From positions 108,390 to 172,389 of the forward strand of contig NZ_JQGK01000003.1 in NCBI RefSeq assembly GCF_000743525.1: a stretch of DNA of 64,000 nt, written 5' to 3'. Within the stretch, counting starts at the first letter, position 1. Every line of letters begins with the position of its first letter. Below, piece after piece: positions 53,223 through 61,363 of this stretch. The stretch comes from Sulfurospirillum sp. SCADC (GTDB lineage Bacteria > Campylobacterota > Campylobacteria > Campylobacterales > Sulfurospirillaceae). A program made the translations under genes and the position numbers. The notes beneath the pieces were generated by a model that was not told where the DNA came from, did not search any database, and worked only from the letters and a program-made list of their open reading frames with translations.

Positions 53223-56039
53223 ATGAAAAAAATACTTTTTATCTTAACAATACTGTCATACAGCGTGTTGTTTGGCGCGGATAACTCAGATATCATTTGG
53301 ACCTGGGGCAATGGAAGAAACATTGCCTCTATTCTCTCATTTTTGTATTTCTTACTCAACATCGATACATTAGCGATTATTATCAAATATGCTGGGTTGA
53401 TTGGTATGGCAGTTGTTTTCATAAGGGAGCTTGCAAAAGGTGTTGGTTATCAGCCCGGAGCTGCTGCCATCAAAATGCTCTTCTTTATCATTGTATCACA
53501 AATTACCATTTATGGGTTTCTAAGTGTTAAAAGAGATGATGCACACCATGTCTATATCTTATCAGCCAATGAACTTTCTGCCGCATCATGGCAAAAGTGT
53601 CGTCCTGTTAGCGGAGATAATGAATGTTATGCTCCCATTGGTGTTAAACTTCTAATGACATATGCCACAAATTTTGAGAGAGCAGGTATTGGCATGATGG
53701 AAAGTTCTATGATGGATGCTAATGCTATGACCTATTCATTCTCTCGCATGGGCTTGGGATTTGGCTTTACCTTCTACGATCATATCTCCAAAACAAAAGG
53801 TGATCCATACACTTACAACACCTTTATGGAGTTTTATGAAAACTGTATCATCTATGATCTAGCTGATGGCACAAAAAGTGTCGATGGTATCTATAAGAGC
53901 AGAGATCTTGCTTCATACATTTTAAGCCCCAATGCAAGGCTTACAAACGTCTACTCAGCCTCGAACCCTAATGGAACCCTCAAAACGTGTTATGAGGTCT
54001 CTAGCGCTTCGCTATGGGGTAATATTAATTGTAATAAAACTGCAAATCAACTTCACGCAAAAGCTAGTGGATCTGCTGCCTCTGAAGCGACTACAGATGA
54101 CATTTGTTTAGCCGCTGAAAACTTCGGTCAATTAATGTTCAATAGCACCAAAGATGCTTCTGCTCAAATTGAACAACGAACCATTATGAATCTTACCAAT
54201 GAATCCATCGTTAATAGTGCCATTGCAAGTGGTATTGATCCTAATGTATTGGCATATGGCACGACTATGGCAGATCGAGAGCAAAGAGGCAAATTTATGG
54301 TTCTAGGTGTGATGGCTAAAGAGTGGATTCCTTCTATGAGAGGAATGATGCAAGGTATTGCACTTGGACTCATTTGGGTGTTAGCAATTCTTAGCATTAT
54401 GACGGCCTCTCCAGCTCCTTATCTTGGGTCCGTGGTAGGATTCCAAGTCACATTGATTGTTTGGTCATTTATCCTTGCTTTAATAAACTTTATGACGATA
54501 GATCAAATGGCAGAATCATTGCCAAATATCTTCTTTTCAGACTTAGGAGCAGGAGATCAAATGACACTGTGGTCCCAACCAACGTTTGATGAAGAAAATC
54601 AAAAGGCACTTGCATTTTTAGGCTATATGGGATTTGCAAGTTATGGGATTGCTGCTAGTTTGGTTTATATTGGAGGGAACAAACTGGCTTCTTCTTTCAG
54701 TGGTGCCGTTGGTCAACTCTCTGTTGGTATGGGAACATCTGCCAATATGGCTAAAGGGCATTTTGATCATGGCATGGATAAATCGGATTCTAGTGGTACT
54801 CAACACCATAATGTGAGAACCGGTGATCTTGATCGATGGAATCCGGATGGTTCAACATCAAGAGACAACCTAAATGGTATGAACACCAGTAAGAAAGTGG
54901 ATAGCACAGGAACACTAGAGACTTCAACATCAATCAATGGCAAAGAGACAACGCAAATTGATACTACTGGCGGAAATTCTGCAAAGTATGATGGCCAAAA
55001 TGTTACAGGTACTAAATTGGGATCTGGTACTACTGGTCAACTTCAGTCACAGGTTATTGCCTCCGCATCAAAGGAAGCAGCGAAAGCTAGGTCTGATGTA
55101 GAAACAGCCGAGCATAATCTTCAAAATGCAACCCAAAGCCAACATCAAGTTGCTACGGATGCTATAACAGCTGCATCAAAAGCAGAAGGTACTGACGCTT
55201 CGATAACAGAACAAAAAGCAGTTAAAGAAGCTTTACAACATACATTAAACCAAATGGAAAAAGAAGGCAAAATAACTTCCGCGCAAAGAGCAGAACTATA
55301 TCAGCAAATTAGCAAAGATGCTATTTCAGCTGGCGCTACTATCGATAGCAGTAAGAGTGCTTTGGGAAAAGTAGTTGCAGGAGCAACTGGCATAAGTGTT
55401 GGCGGTGGTTATCAACATGAATGGTCCGACCAAAAAAGTTCACAAGAACAACTTCAACAAGCAAAAAATCTTGAGAAATCGTTTGCTGAATCATTTTCAA
55501 AAAATTATAGTGAAGAATCTTCAAAAGTAGTGTCCAATTCATCTAAACTTGACGCTACACTCAAACAAGACTTTACTACCAAAATAAATGATTCATTTGC
55601 ATCAACGCAATCTGCAAGTGATTCATATAAACACGCTCAACAAGTTTCAGATACTGCAACCAAAAAGGAGACCTACGTTAAACAAAATTCAGCTACTGTT
55701 GCTGAAGATATGGCAACAAAATATCTTCAAAATGTTGCAGATAATGCAGGTAGCGGTGAAGCAGGTAAGGTAGCAGTAAGGTCAGAGTTGAATAAACTTG
55801 AAAGTTCAAGATATACTCAAGATGCTTTTTCAACTTATGCTGATTCTATTAAAGATACAACGAATGTTGATACAAAAATCAATGATACTCAGGCTGTAAT
55901 AGATCATAAAAAATCAGAATTAGCACCTGTGAAGCAACAAGATCATCAAGAAAATCAAAACCAAGTTATTGAACAACACTGGTTGAATGAGGGAGAAATA
56001 AAAAGTCAAAATCATAAAAATAAACCAGTCGAACGGTAA
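53223..56039 (+). CDS. traG: F-type conjugation protein TraG homologue
   Basis: A 938-residue protein. Signal peptide at the start, TraG N-terminal domain (PF07916) over about residues 10-460 with several membrane helices (ALGLIWVLAILSIM, VTLIVWSFILALINF), then a polar, Gln/Ser/Lys-rich C-terminus with long coiled-coil stretches, as in F TraG. F TraG assembles pili, stabilises mating pairs and confers entry-exclusion specificity through its C-terminus. GTG 53220 is also possible. A hairpin terminator follows. Confidence 0.87.
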   Translation: MKKILFILTILSYSVLFGADNSDIIWTWGNGRNIASILSFLYFLLNIDTLAIIIKYAGLIGMAVVFIRELAKGVGYQPGAAAIKMLFFIIVSQITIYGFLSVKRDDAHHVYILSANELSAASWQKCRPVSGDNECYAPIGVKLLMTYATNFERAGIGMMESSMMDANAMTYSFSRMGLGFGFTFYDHISKTKGDPYTYNTFMEFYENCIIYDLADGTKSVDGIYKSRDLASYILSPNARLTNVYSASNPNGTLKTCYEVSSASLWGNINCNKTANQLHAKASGSAASEATTDDICLAAENFGQLMFNSTKDASAQIEQRTIMNLTNESIVNSAIASGIDPNVLAYGTTMADREQRGKFMVLGVMAKEWIPSMRGMMQGIALGLIWVLAILSIMTASPAPYLGSVVGFQVTLIVWSFILALINFMTIDQMAESLPNIFFSDLGAGDQMTLWSQPTFDEENQKALAFLGYMGFASYGIAASLVYIGGNKLASSFSGAVGQLSVGMGTSANMAKGHFDHGMDKSDSSGTQHHNVRTGDLDRWNPDGSTSRDNLNGMNTSKKVDSTGTLETSTSINGKETTQIDTTGGNSAKYDGQNVTGTKLGSGTTGQLQSQVIASASKEAAKARSDVETAEHNLQNATQSQHQVATDAITAASKAEGTDASITEQKAVKEALQHTLNQMEKEGKITSAQRAELYQQISKDAISAGATIDSSKSALGKVVAGATGISVGGGYQHEWSDQKSSQEQLQQAKNLEKSFAESFSKNYSEESSKVVSNSSKLDATLKQDFTTKINDSFASTQSASDSYKHAQQVSDTATKKETYVKQNSATVAEDMATKYLQNVADNAGSGEAGKVAVRSELNKLESSRYTQDAFSTYADSIKDTTNVDTKINDTQAVIDHKKSELAPVKQQDHQENQNQVIEQHWLNEGEIKSQNHKNKPVER

Positions 56040-56047
56040 ACAAAATT

Positions 56048-56070
56048 GAAGAGGGATTTATTTCCTCTTC
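56048..56070. terminator. Terminator between traG and the PIN gene
   Basis: GAAGAGG / CCTCTTC stem with a 9-base loop, between convergent genes. Confidence 0.65.
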
Positions 56071-56079
56071 GCCTTCGTA

Positions 56080-56883
56080 TTAACTCAATTTTAAATCTGA
56101 AGCACCATGATTGATATTACCATAGTGTGAACTATAGATTGGGTCTGTTGTATAGTCACTTATTTTCCCAAAGTCATTAGATGCTTCACTATTAATTCCT
56201 TTTGCTTCTTTGAAAAAATCTGCGAGTGATTGCTTTTTCATTTTTGCATAAAGAAAATTCATTAACACTGTCATTGAAACAAGCAAAGCCAAGTATGATA
56301 GAACAAGGACAATATTTGATGGACTAAATTTAATTCCAAGGAATCCTAAAAATAATGGCGAAAAAAAAGATAGCACATAAAATGGCGAAAGAACCATTAA
56401 AGCTGTTTTGTATTGATTTTTTGTTTCTTTTTCCTGCGCTACTTTTAAAGTTTCCACGTTAACCCCTTCGCTCATCGCTCTAACTCTTTGTGCCATATCA
56501 AGTGTGACCAATGTCATATTATAATCTTTAGCAACTTCAATAATCTTGGAATCGTTAATATTTTTAGTTTTATAAAACTTGCGAACAATTACATGTAAAG
56601 GAGTATTGCCTAAAGTCATTTTTCTTAGAGTATCACCTTGTTCCAATGGCATATTAGACAAAGGCATTGCATGTAACTCAACACCATTGCTATTACCAAG
56701 TCTCCTAAAAAACTCCCTTGCTTGAAAAGCGACAGATCCATTTGCATTGTTCTTATGACCATCTAGCTCTTGCAACACAATATCTGTGACGAATACTGGA
56801 GCTATCTTTTCAAGTTTAGCGATGATTGCCTCACCACCCTCTACTACAATTGATGTGTCGATTAAAATTCTTTGTGTGTCCAT
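56080..56883 (-). CDS. PIN-domain protein with C-terminal membrane helices
   Basis: 267 residues. The PIN domain (about 1-145) shows RILIDTSIVVEGG, FVTDIVLQELDGH, NDSKIIEVAKDY and LVTLDMAQRVRA, giving the acidic metal ligands of an RNase. Two membrane helices follow (about 163-213), then a short tail. A membrane-tethered PIN RNase is unusual. No antitoxin gene adjoins it, so it does not look like VapC; it could be an RNA-cleaving defence or maintenance factor. Confidence 0.7.
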   Translation of the reverse strand: MDTQRILIDTSIVVEGGEAIIAKLEKIAPVFVTDIVLQELDGHKNNANGSVAFQAREFFRRLGNSNGVELHAMPLSNMPLEQGDTLRKMTLGNTPLHVIVRKFYKTKNINDSKIIEVAKDYNMTLVTLDMAQRVRAMSEGVNVETLKVAQEKETKNQYKTALMVLSPFYVLSFFSPLFLGFLGIKFSPSNIVLVLSYLALLVSMTVLMNFLYAKMKKQSLADFFKEAKGINSEASNDFGKISDYTTDPIYSSHYGNINHGASDLKLS

Positions 56884-56967
56884 ATCTAATCCTATTATTT
56901 TCGTATACAGTATTTTTACACGTATTTGAATTTAATTCAAGAGTTTTTTGGATTTTGACCCCAAAAT

Positions 56968-56979
56968 AAAACGAATAGT
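56968..56979 (+). promoter_or_regulatory. AAAACGAATAGT box 6
   Basis: 30 bases before the start at 57010; flanked by CCAAAAT as in boxes 2 and 3. Confidence 0.75.
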
Positions 56980-57009
56980 CTATATAAACAAAAAAACAAG
57001 GAGTTTCAT

Positions 57010-57162
57010 ATGGACAATTCAACAACAATCAACCAGGTGGCTTTTTACAAAAGCTTTTTCGCAAATATGAGTGATGAGGATTTTCAATCTGTTTCTAAAG
57101 ATGAGATTGTGCAAATGTTTGAAAAGCTCGAAGCTGAATTCAAAAAAGAGAGGGAGAAGTAA
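57010..57162 (+). CDS. Small acidic protein, 50 residues
   Basis: MDNSTTINQVAFYKSFFANM then a charged helix ending EFKKEREK. AAGGAG upstream, and its TAA overlaps the next ATG by one base. Not recognised. Confidence 0.6.
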   Translation: MDNSTTINQVAFYKSFFANMSDEDFQSVSKDEIVQMFEKLEAEFKKEREK

Positions 57163-57719
57163 TGCATAGCGACAGAGATGCTTTGAAAAACATTGCTGAA
57201 AAAAAGTATTTTGAACTTTTACAATATTTTGAAAATGATCGAAGTATCGCTAAAGCCTTAACTCCACATTATGGACGTTCTAACAGCGTCTTAAAACGGA
57301 ATTTAGGCCTCTTTTCTTTTAGGAACCAGAAATCAACTCAAGATTTCATAGATGCTGCTAATGTTGTATTGGCAAAGATTAAAGTTCAAGAAATCAATGC
57401 TACAGCGCTTCTTTTTATAGGGTTCGACATGAGCCCTATTGTTTTAGTAGAACAAGCAAAGAAGCTTATTGACTTGGGTATTAACGTGATTGCACCACAA
57501 GCTATTATTGAAAATACACATGAGCAATTTTGGGAATATGTTAAAGCAGATATAGCATTATCTGACTTTATTGTGATATATGAGGTAAATGACGTAGAAA
57601 ATACTTTGCTACAAGATACGGCAAAGGATAAAGAGATCATTGATATACAAGATATTAATGATCTTAAAGCATATGCAAGAAGAGTTACTTTGAAAAAATG
57701 CAAATCTCGCGTGAAATAA
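57162..57719 (+). CDS. Hypothetical protein
   Basis: 185 residues. The N-terminal 65 residues are helical and basic and might bind DNA (ALTPHYGRSNSVLKRNLG); the rest has an alpha/beta pattern (LLFIGFDMSPIVLVEQAKKL). Coupled to the preceding gene by a TAATG overlap. Its stop codon lies within box 7. Not recognised. Confidence 0.55.
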   Translation: MHSDRDALKNIAEKKYFELLQYFENDRSIAKALTPHYGRSNSVLKRNLGLFSFRNQKSTQDFIDAANVVLAKIKVQEINATALLFIGFDMSPIVLVEQAKKLIDLGINVIAPQAIIENTHEQFWEYVKADIALSDFIVIYEVNDVENTLLQDTAKDKEIIDIQDINDLKAYARRVTLKKCKSRVK

Positions 57720-57729
57720 AACGAATAGT
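57718..57729 (+). promoter_or_regulatory. AAAACGAATAGT box 7
   Basis: 27 bases before the start at 57757. Confidence 0.72.
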
Positions 57730-57756
57730 AGGTATACATAAAATTTAGGAGTTAAA

Positions 57757-57957
57757 ATGGAAAGCATTACTGATGTTAAAAAGGCAAAAAAAAGAAAAGC
57801 TAGTGTATTTGAAAACCATAAAAAAGAAATTTTACAGCTCTTGCAATTAAAAATAAGCATACCAGCAGTTTACAAAATTATTGAACCAAAACTCGTAGAA
57901 AAGAGGAATCCAAAATCCCTATATATGTATTTAAAAAGAAACTTACTTGTTGAATGA
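57757..57957 (+). CDS. Small basic protein
   Basis: 66 residues, lysine-rich, with KKEILQLLQLKISIPAVYKI suggesting a helix-turn-helix of the kind seen in short mobilization or plasmid proteins. Overlaps the convergent repressor gene by 15 bases. DNA binding is inferred. Confidence 0.5.
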   Translation: MESITDVKKAKKRKASVFENHKKEILQLLQLKISIPAVYKIIEPKLVEKRNPKSLYMYLKRNLLVE

Positions 57958-58365
57958 ATCTAAAAAATTAGCAAGTTGGTCTAGAAGGTTTTGGAAGTTA
58001 TCATCGTTATTTTTATTGTCATTAAAAGTTTTTGCAAGTTTTTTAATTACCGTACTAGTATCTTTTTTAAATTTTTTATCAACTTTGAACTCAACAAAAA
58101 TTGAAGTAGGTGGTTCATGTGGCATAGTAACTATTGGAATGAGTATAGGTTCAATCCCTGTAAGGATATATGCATAATTAATACCTGCATATTTAAGTTG
58201 CTCAAGCACATTAAATGAAGGAACTCTATCCCCACTTTCATATCTTGATATTGTTGCTTTTGTAACCTTCAAGGCATTGGCCAAGCCTTGCTGGCTAATG
58301 CCTGCTTCATTTCTCGCTTTTTTTAATCGCTCTGCAATCTCATTTTTTTTACTCACTTCTAACAT
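57943..58365 (-). CDS. XRE-family (CI-like) repressor
   Basis: 140 residues with an N-terminal Cro/C1 helix-turn-helix (IAERLKKARNEAGISQQGLA, then VTKATISRYESGDRVPS) and a helical C-terminus likely for dimerization; no LexA-type protease domain is visible. It is divergent from the replication/integration operon, and palindromic operators lie between. It probably silences excision and replication. The start at 58365 is chosen on its AAGGA. Confidence 0.8.
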   Translation of the reverse strand: MLEVSKKNEIAERLKKARNEAGISQQGLANALKVTKATISRYESGDRVPSFNVLEQLKYAGINYAYILTGIEPILIPIVTMPHEPPTSIFVEFKVDKKFKKDTSTVIKKLAKTFNDNKNNDDNFQNLLDQLANFLDSFNK

Positions 58366-58406
58366 GATGAAATTGTCCTTTTTAAGCTTCAATTAACAAG
58401 GAAACA

Positions 58407-58429
58407 GTTACCATAATGGTAACGTTACC
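58407..58429. promoter_or_regulatory. Operator of the XRE repressor
   Basis: GTTACCATAATGGTAAC, a near-perfect dyad, followed at once by a further half-site GTTACC, in the divergent gap 14-36 bases before the start at 58444. Confidence 0.7.
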
Positions 58430-58443
58430 AAAAAGGAGAAAAC

Positions 58444-59058
58444 ATGAGTTTAGCCGGCCCTGTTAATCTCCTTAACCCTGTGGTTAAGGAAAATTTTAAC
58501 ATAAAGTTATTAAAAAAACATTCTGTTTCGCAAGTGAAACAAGAAAATATTCTGCAAAAGCTAGCTTTTATGTCAACATTTGAAGAAATTTCAGATTGGG
58601 TTTCAACCCACTCAAATGGTCAAAAATACATCGCAAATCCTATTAGTGCAGGGGATGCCGATCGACTTGACTGCCTTTTTGCAATACAAGAACCGCTTGC
58701 TTTGGCTTTAAAACCACTCGAAAATCGTCGAAAGAATGGACGTGATATACGCCTTTTGGAGGCCACTGAAACAGATAATTACGCTGTAATTGCTGATATT
58801 CTTGCCAGTACCGCTTGGAGTTATTGGCAAAATCACAATTTTCAAACTTCCCAAGATGTCCGCGTCAACATTAGCGTAGTTTGCCAATTCCAAAACGATG
58901 AAAATATTCAACAAAAAAAAGAATTCAAAAAAGCTCAGATAGAGCATATTGGTGCAATTGTTGACTTTTGCAAAGCCAATAAAAAGGGTGCATTCCAAGA
59001 GTGTTTGGATTTTAAGGAAACCGAAGAAATTCTTGGAATTAATGATTTTGAGGATTAA
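58444..59058 (+). CDS. Hypothetical protein, first gene of the replication/integration operon
   Basis: 204 residues, soluble, no recognised domain; NGQKYIANPISAGDADRLDC and NRRKNGRDIRLLEATETDN are polar stretches. Two bases separate it from the next gene. It is under the repressor's operators and may be an activator or replication accessory. Confidence 0.55.
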   Translation: MSLAGPVNLLNPVVKENFNIKLLKKHSVSQVKQENILQKLAFMSTFEEISDWVSTHSNGQKYIANPISAGDADRLDCLFAIQEPLALALKPLENRRKNGRDIRLLEATETDNYAVIADILASTAWSYWQNHNFQTSQDVRVNISVVCQFQNDENIQQKKEFKKAQIEHIGAIVDFCKANKKGAFQECLDFKETEEILGINDFED

Positions 59059-59060
59059 AA

Positions 59061-59819
59061 ATGAGCATTAAAATTATGTCGCTTGTCTGGGAGCTATCGC
59101 GAATTAATGCTGAAATTAATAGAGATGATAAATTTTTGCTTCTTGCTCTTGCTGACCATGCTAATGATGATGGTGAATGTTATCCAAGCTTATCTAAAAT
59201 CCAAAAAAAATGCTTCTTTTCAAAACAAGGGCTCTTGAATAGCATGGACCGAGTCATTAAAATTGGTTATGTCTCTAAAAGCAAAAGAAAACGAGAAAAT
59301 GGTAGTAATACATCAAATTTATATCAATTGCACGAAGACCTTTTTAGCTTTAAAATTGAAGAAGCAAAACTACTAGAAGATATGAAAAAATTTAAAAATA
59401 CTAGCACTACACAGGTAGTCAATGCTGTTGACAAGGGTAGTCTACCAGATGGACTAGGGGTAGTCAACGCCATAGACAAGGGTAGTCTACATGGTAGACA
59501 AGTATATGAACCATCAATTAACCATCATTATGAATCTTCATTTAACCTCTCTCTAGAGAGAGTTGATTTTAAAACTTTCAAAAAGCGTCTCATTACGTTT
59601 TGCCCTGGTTATATGTTTAAACTCAGAGAGTTTTGTGGACAAAAATTAATTGATACTCATGCAGGTTTTTGCTTTCAAAACGGCTACATATTCAACTTAC
59701 ATACTCAAAAGCTTTTAGATAAAGAAGAAAGTTTTGGTGTATGGCAATATCTTTATGAGAAAAGAATTCAAGTTTTTGAACAAGCACAAATTCAAAATCA
59801 TCAAAAGAGTGCGTCATGA
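59061..59819 (+). CDS. HTH replication-initiator-like protein with internal iterons
   Basis: 252 residues. The N-terminal ~95 form an HTH_36-type winged helix (FLLLALADHANDDGECYPSL and the following helix), common in phage and plasmid replication proteins. Residues around 119-150 are a 15-residue tandem repeat (VVNAVDKGSL, then VVNAIDKGSL), reflecting DNA direct repeats that look like iterons. The C-terminus is unassigned. It overlaps the next gene by four bases. Origin binding is inferred. Confidence 0.65.
   Translation: MSIKIMSLVWELSRINAEINRDDKFLLLALADHANDDGECYPSLSKIQKKCFFSKQGLLNSMDRVIKIGYVSKSKRKRENGSNTSNLYQLHEDLFSFKIEEAKLLEDMKKFKNTSTTQVVNAVDKGSLPDGLGVVNAIDKGSLHGRQVYEPSINHHYESSFNLSLERVDFKTFKKRLITFCPGYMFKLREFCGQKLIDTHAGFCFQNGYIFNLHTQKLLDKEESFGVWQYLYEKRIQVFEQAQIQNHQKSAS
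59415..59490 (+). repeat. Two 31-bp direct repeats inside the replication-like gene
   Basis: Copies at 59415-59445 and 59460-59490, 45 bp apart, 27 of 31 bases identical, both beginning GTAGTCAA and ending GACAAGGGTAGTCTAC. Further GTAG/CTAC half-sites flank them (59407, 59493). Iterons within an initiator gene mark replication origins in lambdoid phages. Confidence 0.7.
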
Positions 59820-60061
59820 GCAGTGAAGAGTTTTTTGAATTAAAAAATCTATTATTGGAGCAAAGGGCACTCCTTAATATACTAATTCCAGATGATGTAC
59901 CGCTTTCATTCATTTGTGATCGTACTGGAAAATCACGTCAAGCAATACGAGATTATCTTCATTACAATTATAAAGAAAAGAAAGATTTTTACCTCAAAAA
60001 AGGTAAAATCTATGTTGCAAAAGAAGCCGCTATTCAAATTTTGCAAAGGAGCAAAATATGA
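59816..60061 (+). CDS. Excisionase-like small HTH protein
   Basis: 81 residues; LSFICDRTGKSRQAIRDYLH is a helix-turn-helix of MerR/excisionase type and the C-terminus FYLKKGKIYVAKEAAIQIL is the usual wing. Overlaps both neighbours by four bases. Directly before the integrase, so an Xis role is likely. Confidence 0.65.
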   Translation: MSSEEFFELKNLLLEQRALLNILIPDDVPLSFICDRTGKSRQAIRDYLHYNYKEKKDFYLKKGKIYVAKEAAIQILQRSKI

Positions 60062-61146
60062 AAATTAGCGGCAAGGTTTACACAAGAGGTAGTAAACTTT
60101 GGGTAAGTGCTTATACAGATGAGGGGAGGGTACGAAAACCAACTGGCAAAGATGATACACCAGCAAATCGTAAATGGGCTGAGAGAAATTTCCATGACCT
60201 TATTACAGGTCAAAAAAAAGAAATTCCTAAGACATTTACACAATTTGCCCATATTTGTCTTGAGTCAACTAATCATAAGCGTGATATTGCGTGCCAAAAA
60301 GACTATTTAGCTAAATTAAGATTACATATTGCACCTGTTTTTTCAAAGTATGAGCTTAGAGATATTAAGGCTCTTGATATTGAAAAATGGCAAAATATGT
60401 TGCTAAATAAGGGGCTGAGTCAACAAACAGTAAAAAGGTGTAGATCAATTTTATCAATGGTCTTGAAAAAGGCAGTTGGGAATGATTTAATTGCAAAAAA
60501 TCCATGTGATTATGCAGAACCAATAAGTGTGTTTCACAAAAAGAAACCGCCTTATAAAATAGATGAAGTGAGGTCTATTTTTAAAGCTGCCGAAGGTAAG
60601 GGCTTTATTGAAATATATCTCAAGATTGCATTTGGTACAGGAATGAGAGTTGGTGAGATACTTGCTTTAAAATGGGAAGATATTGATTTTTCAAATAATG
60701 TCATATATCTTTGCAGATCGATCTCAAAAGGCAAAATTAAAGGTGATACGCATCAGAAAAACCATAAACGCTTGGTTGTGATGCCACAATTTGTTTCTGA
60801 TGTGCTAAGAAAGGCTAGTTTGCTTCAAAGTTGTGAATGGGTATTCCCATCTCCACGGACACAAGAGCCTTATGCTGAATCAAAAACGCTCGTGAAATAT
60901 CATTTCAAACCTTTGCTAGAAGAGGCTGGGGTAAGCTATAAAACTTTAATGGCAACAAGGCATACATATATTTCAACAATGAGAAATCAAGGGTTGGATA
61001 AAAGTCTTGTCCAAGAGATTGTGGGACATGCTGAGGGATCAGGAGTCACAGATAAGCATTATTTCTTACCAGAAATCAATGCTTTAAAGGTTCAAAGTGT
61101 TAACAATATTTTTGAGCAAACACTTTTAAAAAAGACACAAAATTAG
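60058..61146 (+). CDS. Site-specific integrase, tyrosine type
   Basis: A 362-residue phage-type integrase. AP2-like N-terminal region with arm-binding residues, SAM-like core-binding domain (about 65-170), catalytic domain with GTGMRVGEILALKW (first arginine), MATRHTYIS (second arginine; the usual preceding histidine is methionine), IVGHAEGS and the tyrosine in HYFLPE. It ends 77 bases before attR and must have integrated this element at tRNA-Met. Confidence 0.9.
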   Translation: MKISGKVYTRGSKLWVSAYTDEGRVRKPTGKDDTPANRKWAERNFHDLITGQKKEIPKTFTQFAHICLESTNHKRDIACQKDYLAKLRLHIAPVFSKYELRDIKALDIEKWQNMLLNKGLSQQTVKRCRSILSMVLKKAVGNDLIAKNPCDYAEPISVFHKKKPPYKIDEVRSIFKAAEGKGFIEIYLKIAFGTGMRVGEILALKWEDIDFSNNVIYLCRSISKGKIKGDTHQKNHKRLVVMPQFVSDVLRKASLLQSCEWVFPSPRTQEPYAESKTLVKYHFKPLLEEAGVSYKTLMATRHTYISTMRNQGLDKSLVQEIVGHAEGSGVTDKHYFLPEINALKVQSVNNIFEQTLLKKTQN

Positions 61147-61151
61147 AGAAT

Positions 61152-61162
61152 TTTAGGCACAA
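61152..61162 (+). repeat. TTTAGGCACAA, right-end copy
   Basis: Same 11-mer as the inverted repeat near the left end (24760/24782); possible integrase or excisionase arm site. Confidence 0.5.
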
Positions 61163-61223
61163 TGGTTTTAAAATATCTATCAAAGCACGTATTTATAGGC
61201 TTTTCAAAGACGAGGACGTAATC

Positions 61224-61276
61224 CTCATAAGCCGGAGGTCGGGGGTTCGAGTCCCCCTCTTGACACCACTCCTAAA
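61224..61276 (+). other. attR: 53-bp copy of the tRNA-Met 3' half
   Basis: From CTCATAA through CCA to CTCCTAAA, with two compensating changes in the T-stem (GGGGG/CCCCC instead of GAGGG/CCCTC). No acceptor 5' half precedes it, so it is not a tRNA gene. Confidence 0.88.
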
Positions 61277-61363
61277 TCCCTTCAAATAGATATTATTGTT
61301 ATAATTTGAAAATAAAATATTGTTTAAGTTTTTACTAGGTCCCCCTTTAGGTCCCACTTTTTA

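Larger units (their letters stand above)
24601..61276 (+). mobile_element. Integrative element in tRNA-Met, about 36.7 kb
   Basis: Bounded by the 53-bp tRNA-Met repeats, with an integrase and excisionase-like gene at the right end. The content is accessory: partition genes, HipBA, several nucleases, F-type TraH and TraG, and a repressor-controlled replication-like block. No classical relaxase, coupling protein or T4SS ATPase is seen, so it looks mobilizable rather than self-transmissible. Most of it is more AT-rich than the backbone; the HEAT/nuclease genes are visibly richer in G and C. Confidence 0.85.

Noticed and set aside
50106..56039. Complete self-transmissible ICE
   Set aside because: Only traH and traG are recognisable; no relaxase of a classical family, coupling protein, TraC/VirB4 ATPase or pilin is present.
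61224..61276. Second tRNA-Met gene
   Set aside because: Only the 3' half is present; no D-arm or 5' acceptor strand precedes it, so it is an att site.
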